DNA of 64,000 nt. Source: Streptosporangium sp. NBC_01495. Lineage in GTDB: Bacteria; Actinomycetota; Actinomycetes; Streptosporangiales; Streptosporangiaceae. The notes beneath the pieces are model-generated. The model made no database searches. It saw only the letters and a list, made by a program, of their open reading frames with translations, and was not told the DNA's origin. Made by a program: the position numbers and the translations under genes. Numbering within the stretch: the stretch's first letter is position 1; each line of letters starts with the position of its first letter. The DNA is taken from NCBI RefSeq assembly GCF_036250735.1, contig NZ_CP109431.1:124001-188000 (forward strand), read 5' to 3'. Shown here piece by piece: positions 57,811 to 64,000 of the stretch.

Positions 57811-58890
57811 TCACAGGCGAACGTCCGAACCTGAGGCAGGTGACGACTCCCCCGGCTTTTCCTCGGCCATCTCGCGCAGCAGATCGCGGCCGTAGCGATC
57901 GCTCACCTTCAAAGCACGTCCGAGTTCGGCGCCGTTGATGTTGGGCCTCTGCTGCAGCAGGATGCGCGCCTTGGCCTTGAGGAGTTCCGCCCTTTCTTGC
58001 CTGCTCAGAGGGGTATCAGCGGTCTTCGCAGCAGGAGTGTCGCCCTTGGTTTTGGGCTTGGTGTCCTGAGCGAATTCCAGCCGGATTCGGCCCTCGGTCT
58101 CGACCTCGGCGCGGCGAACGCGCTCGGCGCACTCAGTCTCGGAGCGACGGCGAAGGTCGGCCTCCGTCTGGGCCAGACGAGTGGCGAACTCGGTCTCCAG
58201 CACCCCCTGGCGCCGGGTGAGTTCCTCCTCCATGTCTGCTCGGGCGGCAGTGAGTTCCGCTTCGAGTTCCGCCCGGCTCTGCGTCCGCACGGCGGATACT
58301 TCTGCCTCGTAGTTCCGCGTCGCTTCGGCGGTCAGTTCCGCTTGACGCGCGGTGAATTCCGCTCGCAATTCCGCCTCGGCGGCGGCAAGTTCCGCCTCCA
58401 ATTCCACGCGAACTTCCGCCTCAACCGAAGGCCGAAGTTCCGCCCGGATGGCGTTCAGATCCGCTTCGGCTTCCGCGTGTCGGGCTACCTCACGGGCGGT
58501 CTTGGTGGCCTTGGTGATGAAGTGCAACGCGATCAAGGCGGAGGCGTCCAGCACCAGGGGGACCGACCACTCGGCGCCGTAACCACCGCCGTACGGCCGC
58601 AACACGGCCGCTTGCGAGGTGATGGAAGTGAGCATGCTGATGACGAACAGCATCAAGATCACCCATTGCATCCCGGTGCCGACGTCGGGATTGACCAGGC
58701 CGTGGGAGAGCAACGCGGCGAACGCGGCCGGGACGATGGCGAAGATGATGCCGAGGATGGCGTGCGTCTTCTCTCCGGTCATCGTCAGGGCGTGCCAGAG
58801 ATTCAACACGATGGAGAACGTGGTGCCCGAAATCAGGACGAACCACCACAGGCCAACGCCGTGGGAAGCACGCTGATTGGGGGTCTTCAC
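57811..58890 (-). CDS. DUF2637/SpdA-like membrane and coiled-coil protein
   Basis: A 359-residue protein. Four transmembrane helices span the first about 125 residues (VGLWWFVLISGTTFSIVLNL, ILGIIFAIVPAAFAALLSHG, MQWVILMLFVISMLTSITSQ and a fourth), as in the DUF2637 proteins of actinomycete plasmids, some of which take part in plasmid spread. A 150-residue coiled coil follows, rich in AEL units (about 140-290), then a basic C-terminal helix-turn-helix (AELGRALKVSDRYGRDLLRE). It could tether DNA to the membrane. GTG 58890 has AGAGG upstream. Its coiled-coil codons include many GCGGAACT words, the same word as in the array at 57536, in the opposite orientation. Confidence 0.8.
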   Translation of the reverse strand: MKTPNQRASHGVGLWWFVLISGTTFSIVLNLWHALTMTGEKTHAILGIIFAIVPAAFAALLSHGLVNPDVGTGMQWVILMLFVISMLTSITSQAAVLRPYGGGYGAEWSVPLVLDASALIALHFITKATKTAREVARHAEAEADLNAIRAELRPSVEAEVRVELEAELAAAEAELRAEFTARQAELTAEATRNYEAEVSAVRTQSRAELEAELTAARADMEEELTRRQGVLETEFATRLAQTEADLRRRSETECAERVRRAEVETEGRIRLEFAQDTKPKTKGDTPAAKTADTPLSRQERAELLKAKARILLQQRPNINGAELGRALKVSDRYGRDLLREMAEEKPGESSPASGSDVRL

Positions 58891-58956
58891 GGCCGTACCT
58901 CTTTCACGGAAAAGTCACAGTCAGTAGTTGTTGGGGCAGGGGTGGAGGAGTAACCT

Positions 58957-58985
58957 CGCGCGCGCGCGTGCGCACGCGCGCGTGT
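58957..58985. other. Alternating purine-pyrimidine (Z-DNA-prone) palindrome
   Basis: 29 bases of strictly alternating CG/TG/CA with an inner perfect 22-base palindrome (58961-58982). A purine-rich tract of AGG and AGC triplets (59008-59043) follows. Both lie between the pump ATPase stop (59081) and the DUF2637 start (58890). Confidence 0.7.
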
Positions 58986-59080
58986 AGCTCCCCGATTCCG
59001 ATTCGCTGAGGAGGAGCGGAGCAGGAGGAGGAGCGGAGGAGGAATACCGACAGTCACCACAGAGGTGGTGAGGAAGGTAC

Positions 59081-61105
59081 TCACGAAGCGGCCTTCCACA
59101 CGTACACGCCGCGTGACCCCTCAGGCTTTTCGACGAGGTCTTCCTCGATCAGCTGGGTCAGCAGAGTGAAAGCGTACGAAGGGCTGCAAATGCCGGCTGC
59201 GCGGATGTCGGACAGGGTCAGCTGGCCACGCTCATGAAACAGCTGCACCAGCGCATCCTTGGCCCCGGGGTCGGTGGCCGGCTTGCCATCGGGCACCGAA
59301 TGCACCGCGGCCGCCCCCGGCTGGGGGGCGGCTTCAGTCTGCTCGGCAAGCCGCTCCAGTTCGGCGATGGCGGCGTCGTAGCCGCGCTGCCAGGCTGCGC
59401 CGGTGCGCTCGTCCAGCGGGGAGCCGACCGGCACGTGCGCAGCGAAGGATTCGGCGACCATCTTCTGGGTGCGCGAGGGGAGTTCTGAGAGGGTGCCGGT
59501 GAGCATGTAGCCCAGGCCGGTGGTGGGCATGGTCTGGGCGGTGTCGAAAAACGGCGGCAGGTGGTGCGGGGCGACCTCGATGTTTCCCTTGCGCACCATG
59601 CGGGTGTCCTCGGCCGAGGCGACGCGAAACAGCAGGGCGTTGCCGGCGAGTAGCAGCTTGCGCAGCGTGCTGTTGCCGTGAAAGCCCTCCTCCACCGAAG
59701 GGTCTTGGGTGGCGACGGTGAGCTTGATCCACAGCTTGCGCCCCTCCTTGCCGATATCGGTCAGCAGGGAGTTGATGAAGGGGTGGCCCAGCACGCTGTC
59801 CTTGGCGGCTTCGTCGATGATGGCGTGCAGGATCGGGTGGCCGAATTCGGGGCCCATGTTCTTTTCGCCGACCTCGTGCAGGATCTGCAGCCGTTCCTCG
59901 TAGGCGGCCTGCAGGGCGCGCATCCCGGCGTAGATGTGCGCGTCGTCCAGGAAGGAGCCGGTGACGCGGGGCAGGAGCTCGGGGAAGGTTTTGCCGCCGT
60001 GCGGGTCGAACAGCATCACCGCGGATCCTGCGCACAGGGATTCTGCGGCGATGACCAGCAAGATGTTGGTCTTGCCCGAGCCGGGTACGCCGACCACCAG
60101 GTCGTGCGGGGTGCCCCAGCCCGGCTGATACAGCACGTAGTAGGCGTAGCCGGACCCGTCGGGGTAGACGCTGATCGGCACCAGGCCGGTGGCCGGGTTC
60201 AGACTGGGCCGCATCCAGTAGTTGTCCTGGACCAGCGGGTTGCGCTCCAGGACGACCAGGCGGCCGCGGGTCTTGTACTGCTCGGGGTCTTGGTCGAGGT
60301 AAATGAGCGAGTCGACGTGCGGTCGATCCAGCGTCGCCTTGATCTCCTCCAAGGCGTGGCGGATACGGGTGTAGGTGTGGCGGGCCGGGCCGCCGTCGAT
60401 GATCCATGCCATGCCGTTGGGCTGGCCGTTGTGGTCAATGATCGGCTCGGGGTCGATCAGTCGGCTGTCATGCAAGGCGTGGCCTTCGGCGCCGACGTGT
60501 TCGGCCCAGGCCAGCTGGTGCTCATGCGGGGCGGGCGCGGCCTCGATGGCCAGTTGTGGTTCGGAGGCGGTGAGAGCGGGGGGCGCGGGGGTGGGGGGTG
60601 TGATGTTCTCGGTGCTACGTGGCCGGTGGTTCCACCACCACGGCACCGCCAGCAGCGACCCTCCGACGACCAAGGCGGTCGGCATGGGGGTGTTCATCCC
60701 GGCACCAGCGGCGACAGCGGTGGTGCTCCAGGCGGTGGCTGCGGCCAGGCACCCGGCCGCCCACCGGCTTCGCCACGGAGCCTTGCTCAGCCAGGTGTGA
60801 CGCCAAGATGGCTTGCCCAGCAAGCTGCTGATGCGGTTGATCGAAGCGCCGGCCATCAGGGTGACTCCGCCGCCGCCCAGCACATATAGCGGATCGGCAC
60901 CGATCTCGTGGAGTACGGAGCAGGTGCCATACAGGCCGCTCATCACCGCGGGCGGGTACAGCCCCTTACGTGAGGCCCATAGCAGGCTCTTGGTGGCTCG
61001 CTGTAACTCGGCGCTCAGCGTGTGGCGCTCCGCCCGCGTGGTGGCGGTCGAAAGCGGCGGCTTCGGCGAAGAAGGGTTCTGGGTCCCGTGGTCGATAGCG
61101 GTCAT
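59081..61105 (-). CDS. TraB/HerA-like conjugal transfer ATPase
   Basis: A 674-residue membrane-associated ATPase of the FtsK-HerA group. Two hydrophobic segments near residues 60-165 are probable membrane anchors. The motor has DLVVGVPGSGKTNILLVIAA (Walker A near 345), FDPHGGKTFPELLP, IIDEAAKD (Walker B near 427) and VATQDPSVEEGFHG; the C-terminal about 70 residues are a winged helix (GQLTLSDIRAAGICSPSYAF). This layout fits double-stranded-DNA pumps of actinomycete plasmids. ATG 61105 has GGAGG upstream. It shares the module with an SpdA-like protein and three membrane proteins. FtsK at 54913 is a second, different motor; their division of labour is unknown. Confidence 0.75.
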   Translation of the reverse strand: MTAIDHGTQNPSSPKPPLSTATTRAERHTLSAELQRATKSLLWASRKGLYPPAVMSGLYGTCSVLHEIGADPLYVLGGGGVTLMAGASINRISSLLGKPSWRHTWLSKAPWRSRWAAGCLAAATAWSTTAVAAGAGMNTPMPTALVVGGSLLAVPWWWNHRPRSTENITPPTPAPPALTASEPQLAIEAAPAPHEHQLAWAEHVGAEGHALHDSRLIDPEPIIDHNGQPNGMAWIIDGGPARHTYTRIRHALEEIKATLDRPHVDSLIYLDQDPEQYKTRGRLVVLERNPLVQDNYWMRPSLNPATGLVPISVYPDGSGYAYYVLYQPGWGTPHDLVVGVPGSGKTNILLVIAAESLCAGSAVMLFDPHGGKTFPELLPRVTGSFLDDAHIYAGMRALQAAYEERLQILHEVGEKNMGPEFGHPILHAIIDEAAKDSVLGHPFINSLLTDIGKEGRKLWIKLTVATQDPSVEEGFHGNSTLRKLLLAGNALLFRVASAEDTRMVRKGNIEVAPHHLPPFFDTAQTMPTTGLGYMLTGTLSELPSRTQKMVAESFAAHVPVGSPLDERTGAAWQRGYDAAIAELERLAEQTEAAPQPGAAAVHSVPDGKPATDPGAKDALVQLFHERGQLTLSDIRAAGICSPSYAFTLLTQLIEEDLVEKPEGSRGVYVWKAAS

Positions 61106-61166
61106 TGGTGCCCCTCCTTCACTGAAGGGTCAGGGCCGGGGTAAGGCAGCAGTCCGGCCGAACGGG

Positions 61167-62405
61167 TTATCGCGGGAAGTAGTAGCGGGTGTACCTGGCG
61201 ACCGACTTTCCGCCGGCCTGGATGGGGGCCTGGATCGCGTTGCCGACGCGGCTCTGCAGCCGCTCGGCGGCTTGGGCCGCTTCTTCGGCCTCCTTGACCT
61301 CCTCCAGGAACTGCAGAGCGGTCTTGTATGCCTTTTCAAACGCGATGGCCGCTTCAGCGGACTTGGCGAAAACCGGCCCGGAGATGCGCGCGGCGTCCAT
61401 CCCGTCGAGGGTGTGCCACATCGCCTCCAACAAGGTGAAAGTTGTCTCTTTGGCATCAGTCGCTGTAGTGACGGCTTCCTCGGCCGTCTTGACGATCTGC
61501 TTGGCCAGAGCGACGGCGAGGTCGTGGCTGTTGCCATCGGCCTCGGCAAGGGTTCGTGACGCGGTGGACGCGCCGGGGATGGCGACGTACCTGGTCATGT
61601 CGGTTGTCCCTTCGAACTCGTCGACGCCGATCGCGTCGACTACCTGCACCACCGGTCCGGACGGGCTTGACGGGGTCAGAGGCTGCTCGCTGCTGGTATC
61701 GGGGGCCTGGGAGGGCTGGCGCCGCTCTAGCGCGGGTACCTCATCAGCCGGGCGGGGCCGGACCACCTCGATCTCGACCTCGTAGTCGCTTCCGCTACGG
61801 GCATAGCGCTGGCGGCGGCGCCACCACGGCTCTTCCGGTGGCTCTTCGCCCTGGCGCTCGCGTCCGTGCTCAGGCTCATCGGCCTTGGGTCGGTGGCCTT
61901 GACGCTCATCGGTCTTCGGCTCTTGGACCTCGGGCTTGTCCTGGCGGTCCTGCTCGGCCTCGGACTCCTCCTGGCGCCCGTCGCCCTTCGGTTCGTCAAT
62001 CTCGGGCTGATCGCTTTGAGGTTCGCCGTCCTGGCGCTCGTCGGCCTCACGCTCGTCCTGGCGGCGGCGCTCCTTGCGGTCCTGGTACTTGTCCCAGCCC
62101 CATTTGCGGCCTTTACGCAGGTCGATCACCGGGGTCCAGGCTGCCGCCAGGATGGCACGCCCCCACCAGCCCAGGTTGCCCCAGTCGGTGATCCGTGCCA
62201 CCGCCACGGCCTCGTCTGCGCGCCGCACCCACCCCCGGCGCGGTGCGGGGGCGTCCTCCGGAGCTGCGCCGGTAGTCGTGGAGGTCCTGGTGGGCTGTGC
62301 TGACGTGCTTCGGTCAGGAGGGGTGCTGGCGCTCGAGGCAGTGAACATTCGCACCGTGCCCCAGGTCAGCCACATCCCGAGCAGGACGGAGGTTGGCTCC
62401 ATCAC
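61167..62405 (-). CDS. Membrane-anchored, highly charged protein
   Basis: A 412-residue protein with an N-terminal hydrophobic segment (SVLLGMWLTWGTVRMF), a basic and Trp-rich juxtamembrane region, a long region of repeated charged residues (about 110-205: DERQDGEPQSDQPEIDEPKG and similar), and a C-terminal helical domain (EEVKEAEEAAQAAERLQSRV). GTG 62405 overlaps the upstream stop (GTGA). No relative is known to me; the layout suggests an accessory of the transfer module, holding the pump near the membrane. Confidence 0.6.
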   Translation of the reverse strand: MMEPTSVLLGMWLTWGTVRMFTASSASTPPDRSTSAQPTRTSTTTGAAPEDAPAPRRGWVRRADEAVAVARITDWGNLGWWGRAILAAAWTPVIDLRKGRKWGWDKYQDRKERRRQDEREADERQDGEPQSDQPEIDEPKGDGRQEESEAEQDRQDKPEVQEPKTDERQGHRPKADEPEHGRERQGEEPPEEPWWRRRQRYARSGSDYEVEIEVVRPRPADEVPALERRQPSQAPDTSSEQPLTPSSPSGPVVQVVDAIGVDEFEGTTDMTRYVAIPGASTASRTLAEADGNSHDLAVALAKQIVKTAEEAVTTATDAKETTFTLLEAMWHTLDGMDAARISGPVFAKSAEAAIAFEKAYKTALQFLEEVKEAEEAAQAAERLQSRVGNAIQAPIQAGGKSVARYTRYYFPR

Positions 62406-62851
62406 GGGCCGCCTGAGCCCGGACTGTCGGTGGAGACAATCTCGATCTTCCCGGCAAAGTCCTTGACGCCCCTGACGAGTTCATCGGGGTTGATTCCCAG
62501 GAGCGAAACCGGGGCGATGACGAGCAGGAGCGGCACGAAGAACGCGATGACCGCAGTTCCCTTACCGGCGTGGTTGTCCTTGCCCCAGCAGTCCAGGACG
62601 ACCCCCGACGCGCAGAGCACCGTGACGAATATGGTCAGCGGGCGGGGGATCATTGAGGCGATGCTGGTGGCGAAGCCCTGGATATTGGTACCGACGACGC
62701 CGGCGCCGGCGATTGCCATCGCGATGGCCGCGGCCCGATACCACTTGGCCTGCCGAGCGGCCTCTTTGATGAACTTGGCGTGTTTCATCAGGCGCATGCT
62801 CAGTGCCAGGAAAGCGGCGGTGAGGCTCAGACCCGCCAGTAGATAGTCCAT
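62402..62851 (-). CDS. Integral membrane protein
   Basis: A 149-residue protein with four probable transmembrane helices (LLAGLSLTAAFLALSMRLM, AAAIAMAIAGAGVVGTNIQ, LTIFVTVLCASGVVLDCW, AVIAFFVPLLLVIAPVSLLG) and a short charged C-terminus. ATG 62851 has AAAGGAG upstream. Size and context suggest a membrane component of the transfer apparatus; no family is recognised. Confidence 0.7.
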   Translation of the reverse strand: MDYLLAGLSLTAAFLALSMRLMKHAKFIKEAARQAKWYRAAAIAMAIAGAGVVGTNIQGFATSIASMIPRPLTIFVTVLCASGVVLDCWGKDNHAGKGTAVIAFFVPLLLVIAPVSLLGINPDELVRGVKDFAGKIEIVSTDSPGSGGP

Positions 62852-62893
62852 CGCGGTACTCCTTTCATGATCTTCGGGTGGTCAGGGACCAGG

Positions 62894-63553
62894 TCAGGGT
62901 TCGCCACCGAGCCAGGCGGAAAGGTTGGCGTGCACGATGGCCGCCCCAATGCCCAGGAGGACTGCGCGGCCGGGCCGCTGGCTCATCCAGCCCAGCGCGT
63001 ACGCGGCCAGGGTCAGGGCCAGCGCGATGGTGAGGCCGTAGGCGCGGTAAAGAGCGGCGTGAACGAGGTTGAGGATCGGGATGCCGGTCCGCAGTCCCCA
63101 GCCGCGCCGCCCGTCCGGGCGCTCATCGCACTGGTGCAGGTAGTAATCCAGGAGGTCAGCCACAGAGGTGGGCTGCTCGCTCATCCAGCGCATCAGCCAC
63201 CGCCGCTCCCCGCTCCGGGCCTTGCGGGCCGCGCTGTCGTCGCGAGAGTCTCGCCACCACTGCGCCCACACCCTTCGCTCGTGCTCCTTCGGCTCCGGAG
63301 GCGGCAGTGGCGGTGGCGGTGGCGGAACCTCGGATTGCTGCTGCTGCGGTACGGTCAGCGGCGCCTGCTGCCCGGTGGTGGACACGTCCGGGTACGGAGG
63401 CTGCTCGCCGGGCGCTGGAGCCGGTACGGTCACCGACGCGGTGCGCGGAGCGTGACGACTGATCGGCATGCCCGGAGTCCACCCCGGCACCGGCTCCTGC
63501 TCAGAGCTGTGCGCTTGGTCGTGGGAGTGAGAGAAAGTGCGGGTATCGCTCAT
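62894..63553 (-). CDS. Proline-rich membrane protein
   Basis: A 219-residue protein with a disordered, Pro/Gln-rich N-terminal 90 residues (VPQQQQSEVPPPPPPLPPP), a short helical domain with WWRDSRDDSAARKARSGERR, and two C-terminal membrane helices (LTIALALTLAAYALGWM, AVLLGIGAAIVHANLSAWLG). ATG 63553 overlaps the stop of the duplicated gene by ATGA. Context suggests a transfer-module membrane protein. Confidence 0.65.
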   Translation of the reverse strand: MSDTRTFSHSHDQAHSSEQEPVPGWTPGMPISRHAPRTASVTVPAPAPGEQPPYPDVSTTGQQAPLTVPQQQQSEVPPPPPPLPPPEPKEHERRVWAQWWRDSRDDSAARKARSGERRWLMRWMSEQPTSVADLLDYYLHQCDERPDGRRGWGLRTGIPILNLVHAALYRAYGLTIALALTLAAYALGWMSQRPGRAVLLGIGAAIVHANLSAWLGGEP

Positions 63554-63978
63554 GTGGACCTCCGGGGGATGCGGTTACTTTGGGTGATCAGGTAGGTGAT
63601 GGTTCGCAGGCCGATGGCCTGGGCTTTATCGGTGTTGCTGGTGTTGATCAGGTCGGAGCGCAGCAGCCCGAACGCGGCGTCGAGCTTCTCGATGAGGCTG
63701 AGCGCGACTTCGATCCGGCGCAGATGAAAGGCGCGCTGACGAGCGCGCCGGTCAGCACGGCGAGGAATGCGGTTACTTTTAGTGATCAGATAGTTGATGG
63801 TTCGCAGACCGATGGCCTGGGCCCTGTCGGTGTTGCTGGTGTTGATCAGGTCGGAGCGCAGCAGCCCGAACGCGGCGTCGAGCTTCTCGATGAGGCTGAG
63901 CGCGACTTCGATCCGGCGCAGATGAAAGGCGCGCTGACGAGCGCGCCGGTCAGCACGGCGCTGACGGGCGTTAGCTAT
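63550..63978 (-). CDS. Tandemly duplicated small protein with ATA start
   Basis: A 142-residue frame made of two nearly identical units of 66 residues (each RRADRRARQRAFHLRRIEVA, then LSLIEKLDAAFGLLRSDLIN, then a short tail). Only a few residues differ, for example N/T and K/Q near the unit ends. No ATG, GTG or TTG opens the frame: an in-frame TGA at 63994-63996 is followed by an ATA at 63976-63978 in IANARQRR, with AGGGGG a suitable distance upstream. An ATG-to-ATA change, or a true ATA start, is likely. The stop overlaps the next start (ATGA). The basic, helical unit may bind nucleic acid or partner proteins. Confidence 0.55.
   Translation of the reverse strand: MANARQRRADRRARQRAFHLRRIEVALSLIEKLDAAFGLLRSDLINTSNTDRAQAIGLRTINYLITKSNRIPRRADRRARQRAFHLRRIEVALSLIEKLDAAFGLLRSDLINTSNTDKAQAIGLRTITYLITQSNRIPRRST
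63569..63964. repeat. 198-bp tandem duplication
   Basis: Two copies, 63569-63766 and 63767-63964, differing at only a few positions (for example GGGTGATCAGG/TAGTGATCAGA and TTTATC/CCTGTC). The length is a multiple of three, so the duplication preserves the reading frame. High identity implies a recent event. Confidence 0.9.
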
Positions 63979-64000
63979 GGAAGATCCCCCTGGTCAGTGG

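Noticed and set aside
1..64000. CRISPR array
   Set aside because: The repeats present are palindromes, a 22-bp iteron array and one tandem duplication. No regularly spaced unique spacers and no Cas proteins are seen.
1..64000. Retron or reverse transcriptase linked to the palindromes
   Set aside because: No reverse-transcriptase motif (YxDD) is seen in any supported protein, so the hairpins are not called msr-msd.
1..64000. tRNA, rRNA or insertion-sequence genes
   Set aside because: No cloverleaf or rRNA core is recognised by eye, and no transposase motif (DDE or HUH) is seen.

Overview
The window is GC-rich actinobacterial DNA, most likely from a filamentous actinomycete (Streptosporangiales or Streptomyces-like), and it looks extrachromosomal or integrative rather than core chromosome. 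There are no rRNA, tRNA or housekeeping genes. Almost every supported gene lies on the minus strand, often joined by 4-base ATGA or GTGA overlaps, with one clear plus-strand exception at 29995-30438. Hallmarks of a large conjugative plasmid, phage-plasmid or integrative element are present: a ParB-type partition protein, SSB, a plasmid-borne sigma-70 factor, an FtsK/SpoIIIE translocase, a second TraB/HerA-like pump ATPase, a DUF2637 (SpdA-like) protein, a phiC31 gp3-like recombination directionality factor with a PD-(D/E)XK nuclease, DUF932 and DUF3560 proteins. No integrase, ParA or replication initiator is seen, so any of these would lie outside the window.

Layout, in plus-strand coordinates (transcription runs mostly right to left). 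63.98-57.5 kb: transfer or membrane module with a tandemly duplicated small gene, three membrane-associated proteins, the pump ATPase, the SpdA-like protein, a 22-bp-period GCGGAAC array and the FtsK-type translocase. 54.9-51.2 kb: a membrane-anchored protein with three winged-helix-like repeats, then a Phd/YefM-like antitoxin coupled to a 642-residue protein with three candidate RelE/ParE-like segments. 50.9-44.3 kb: SSB, a DUF4192 protein, a sigma factor and ParB. 44-34 kb: PP2C phosphatase, N6 methylase, DUF932, nuclease, directionality factor, a second PP-loop protein, a WGR-like protein and a MoxR ATPase. 34-20 kb: a VWA protein with an HEAGH motif, NADAR, a second PP2C, an alpha-CTD-like protein, a polynucleotide-kinase-like protein, a second VWA protein and many small hypotheticals. 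16.5-8.5 kb: a candidate DNA-modification island (PP-loop enzyme, Mom-like acyltransferase, frameshifted transglycosylase-like gene, C5 methylase, N6 methylase). 8.3-0.4 kb: a third PP2C, an FAD monooxygenase, DUF3560 and small hypotheticals.

The most unusual non-coding content is a set of very long intergenic palindromes. Family 1 has four copies (1262-1424, 28882-29028, 29706-29836, 31085-31219). They share an identical 30-nt apical loop and a conserved internal loop, but the outer stems differ between copies while remaining base-paired. Family 2 has two copies (6126-6249 and 51009-51132). A lone third type is at 24705-24855. Each sits between consecutive genes, shortly upstream of a start codon in most cases. 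Several ordinary terminator hairpins also lie only 20-45 nt upstream of a start codon.

Inferred overall biology: a mobile replicon that partitions itself, probably transfers as double-stranded DNA by a TraB/FtsK route, may modify its DNA in more than one way, and carries conflict-type signalling proteins (PP2C, VWA/MoxR, NADAR). All function calls are motif-based readings by eye; no database search was run.
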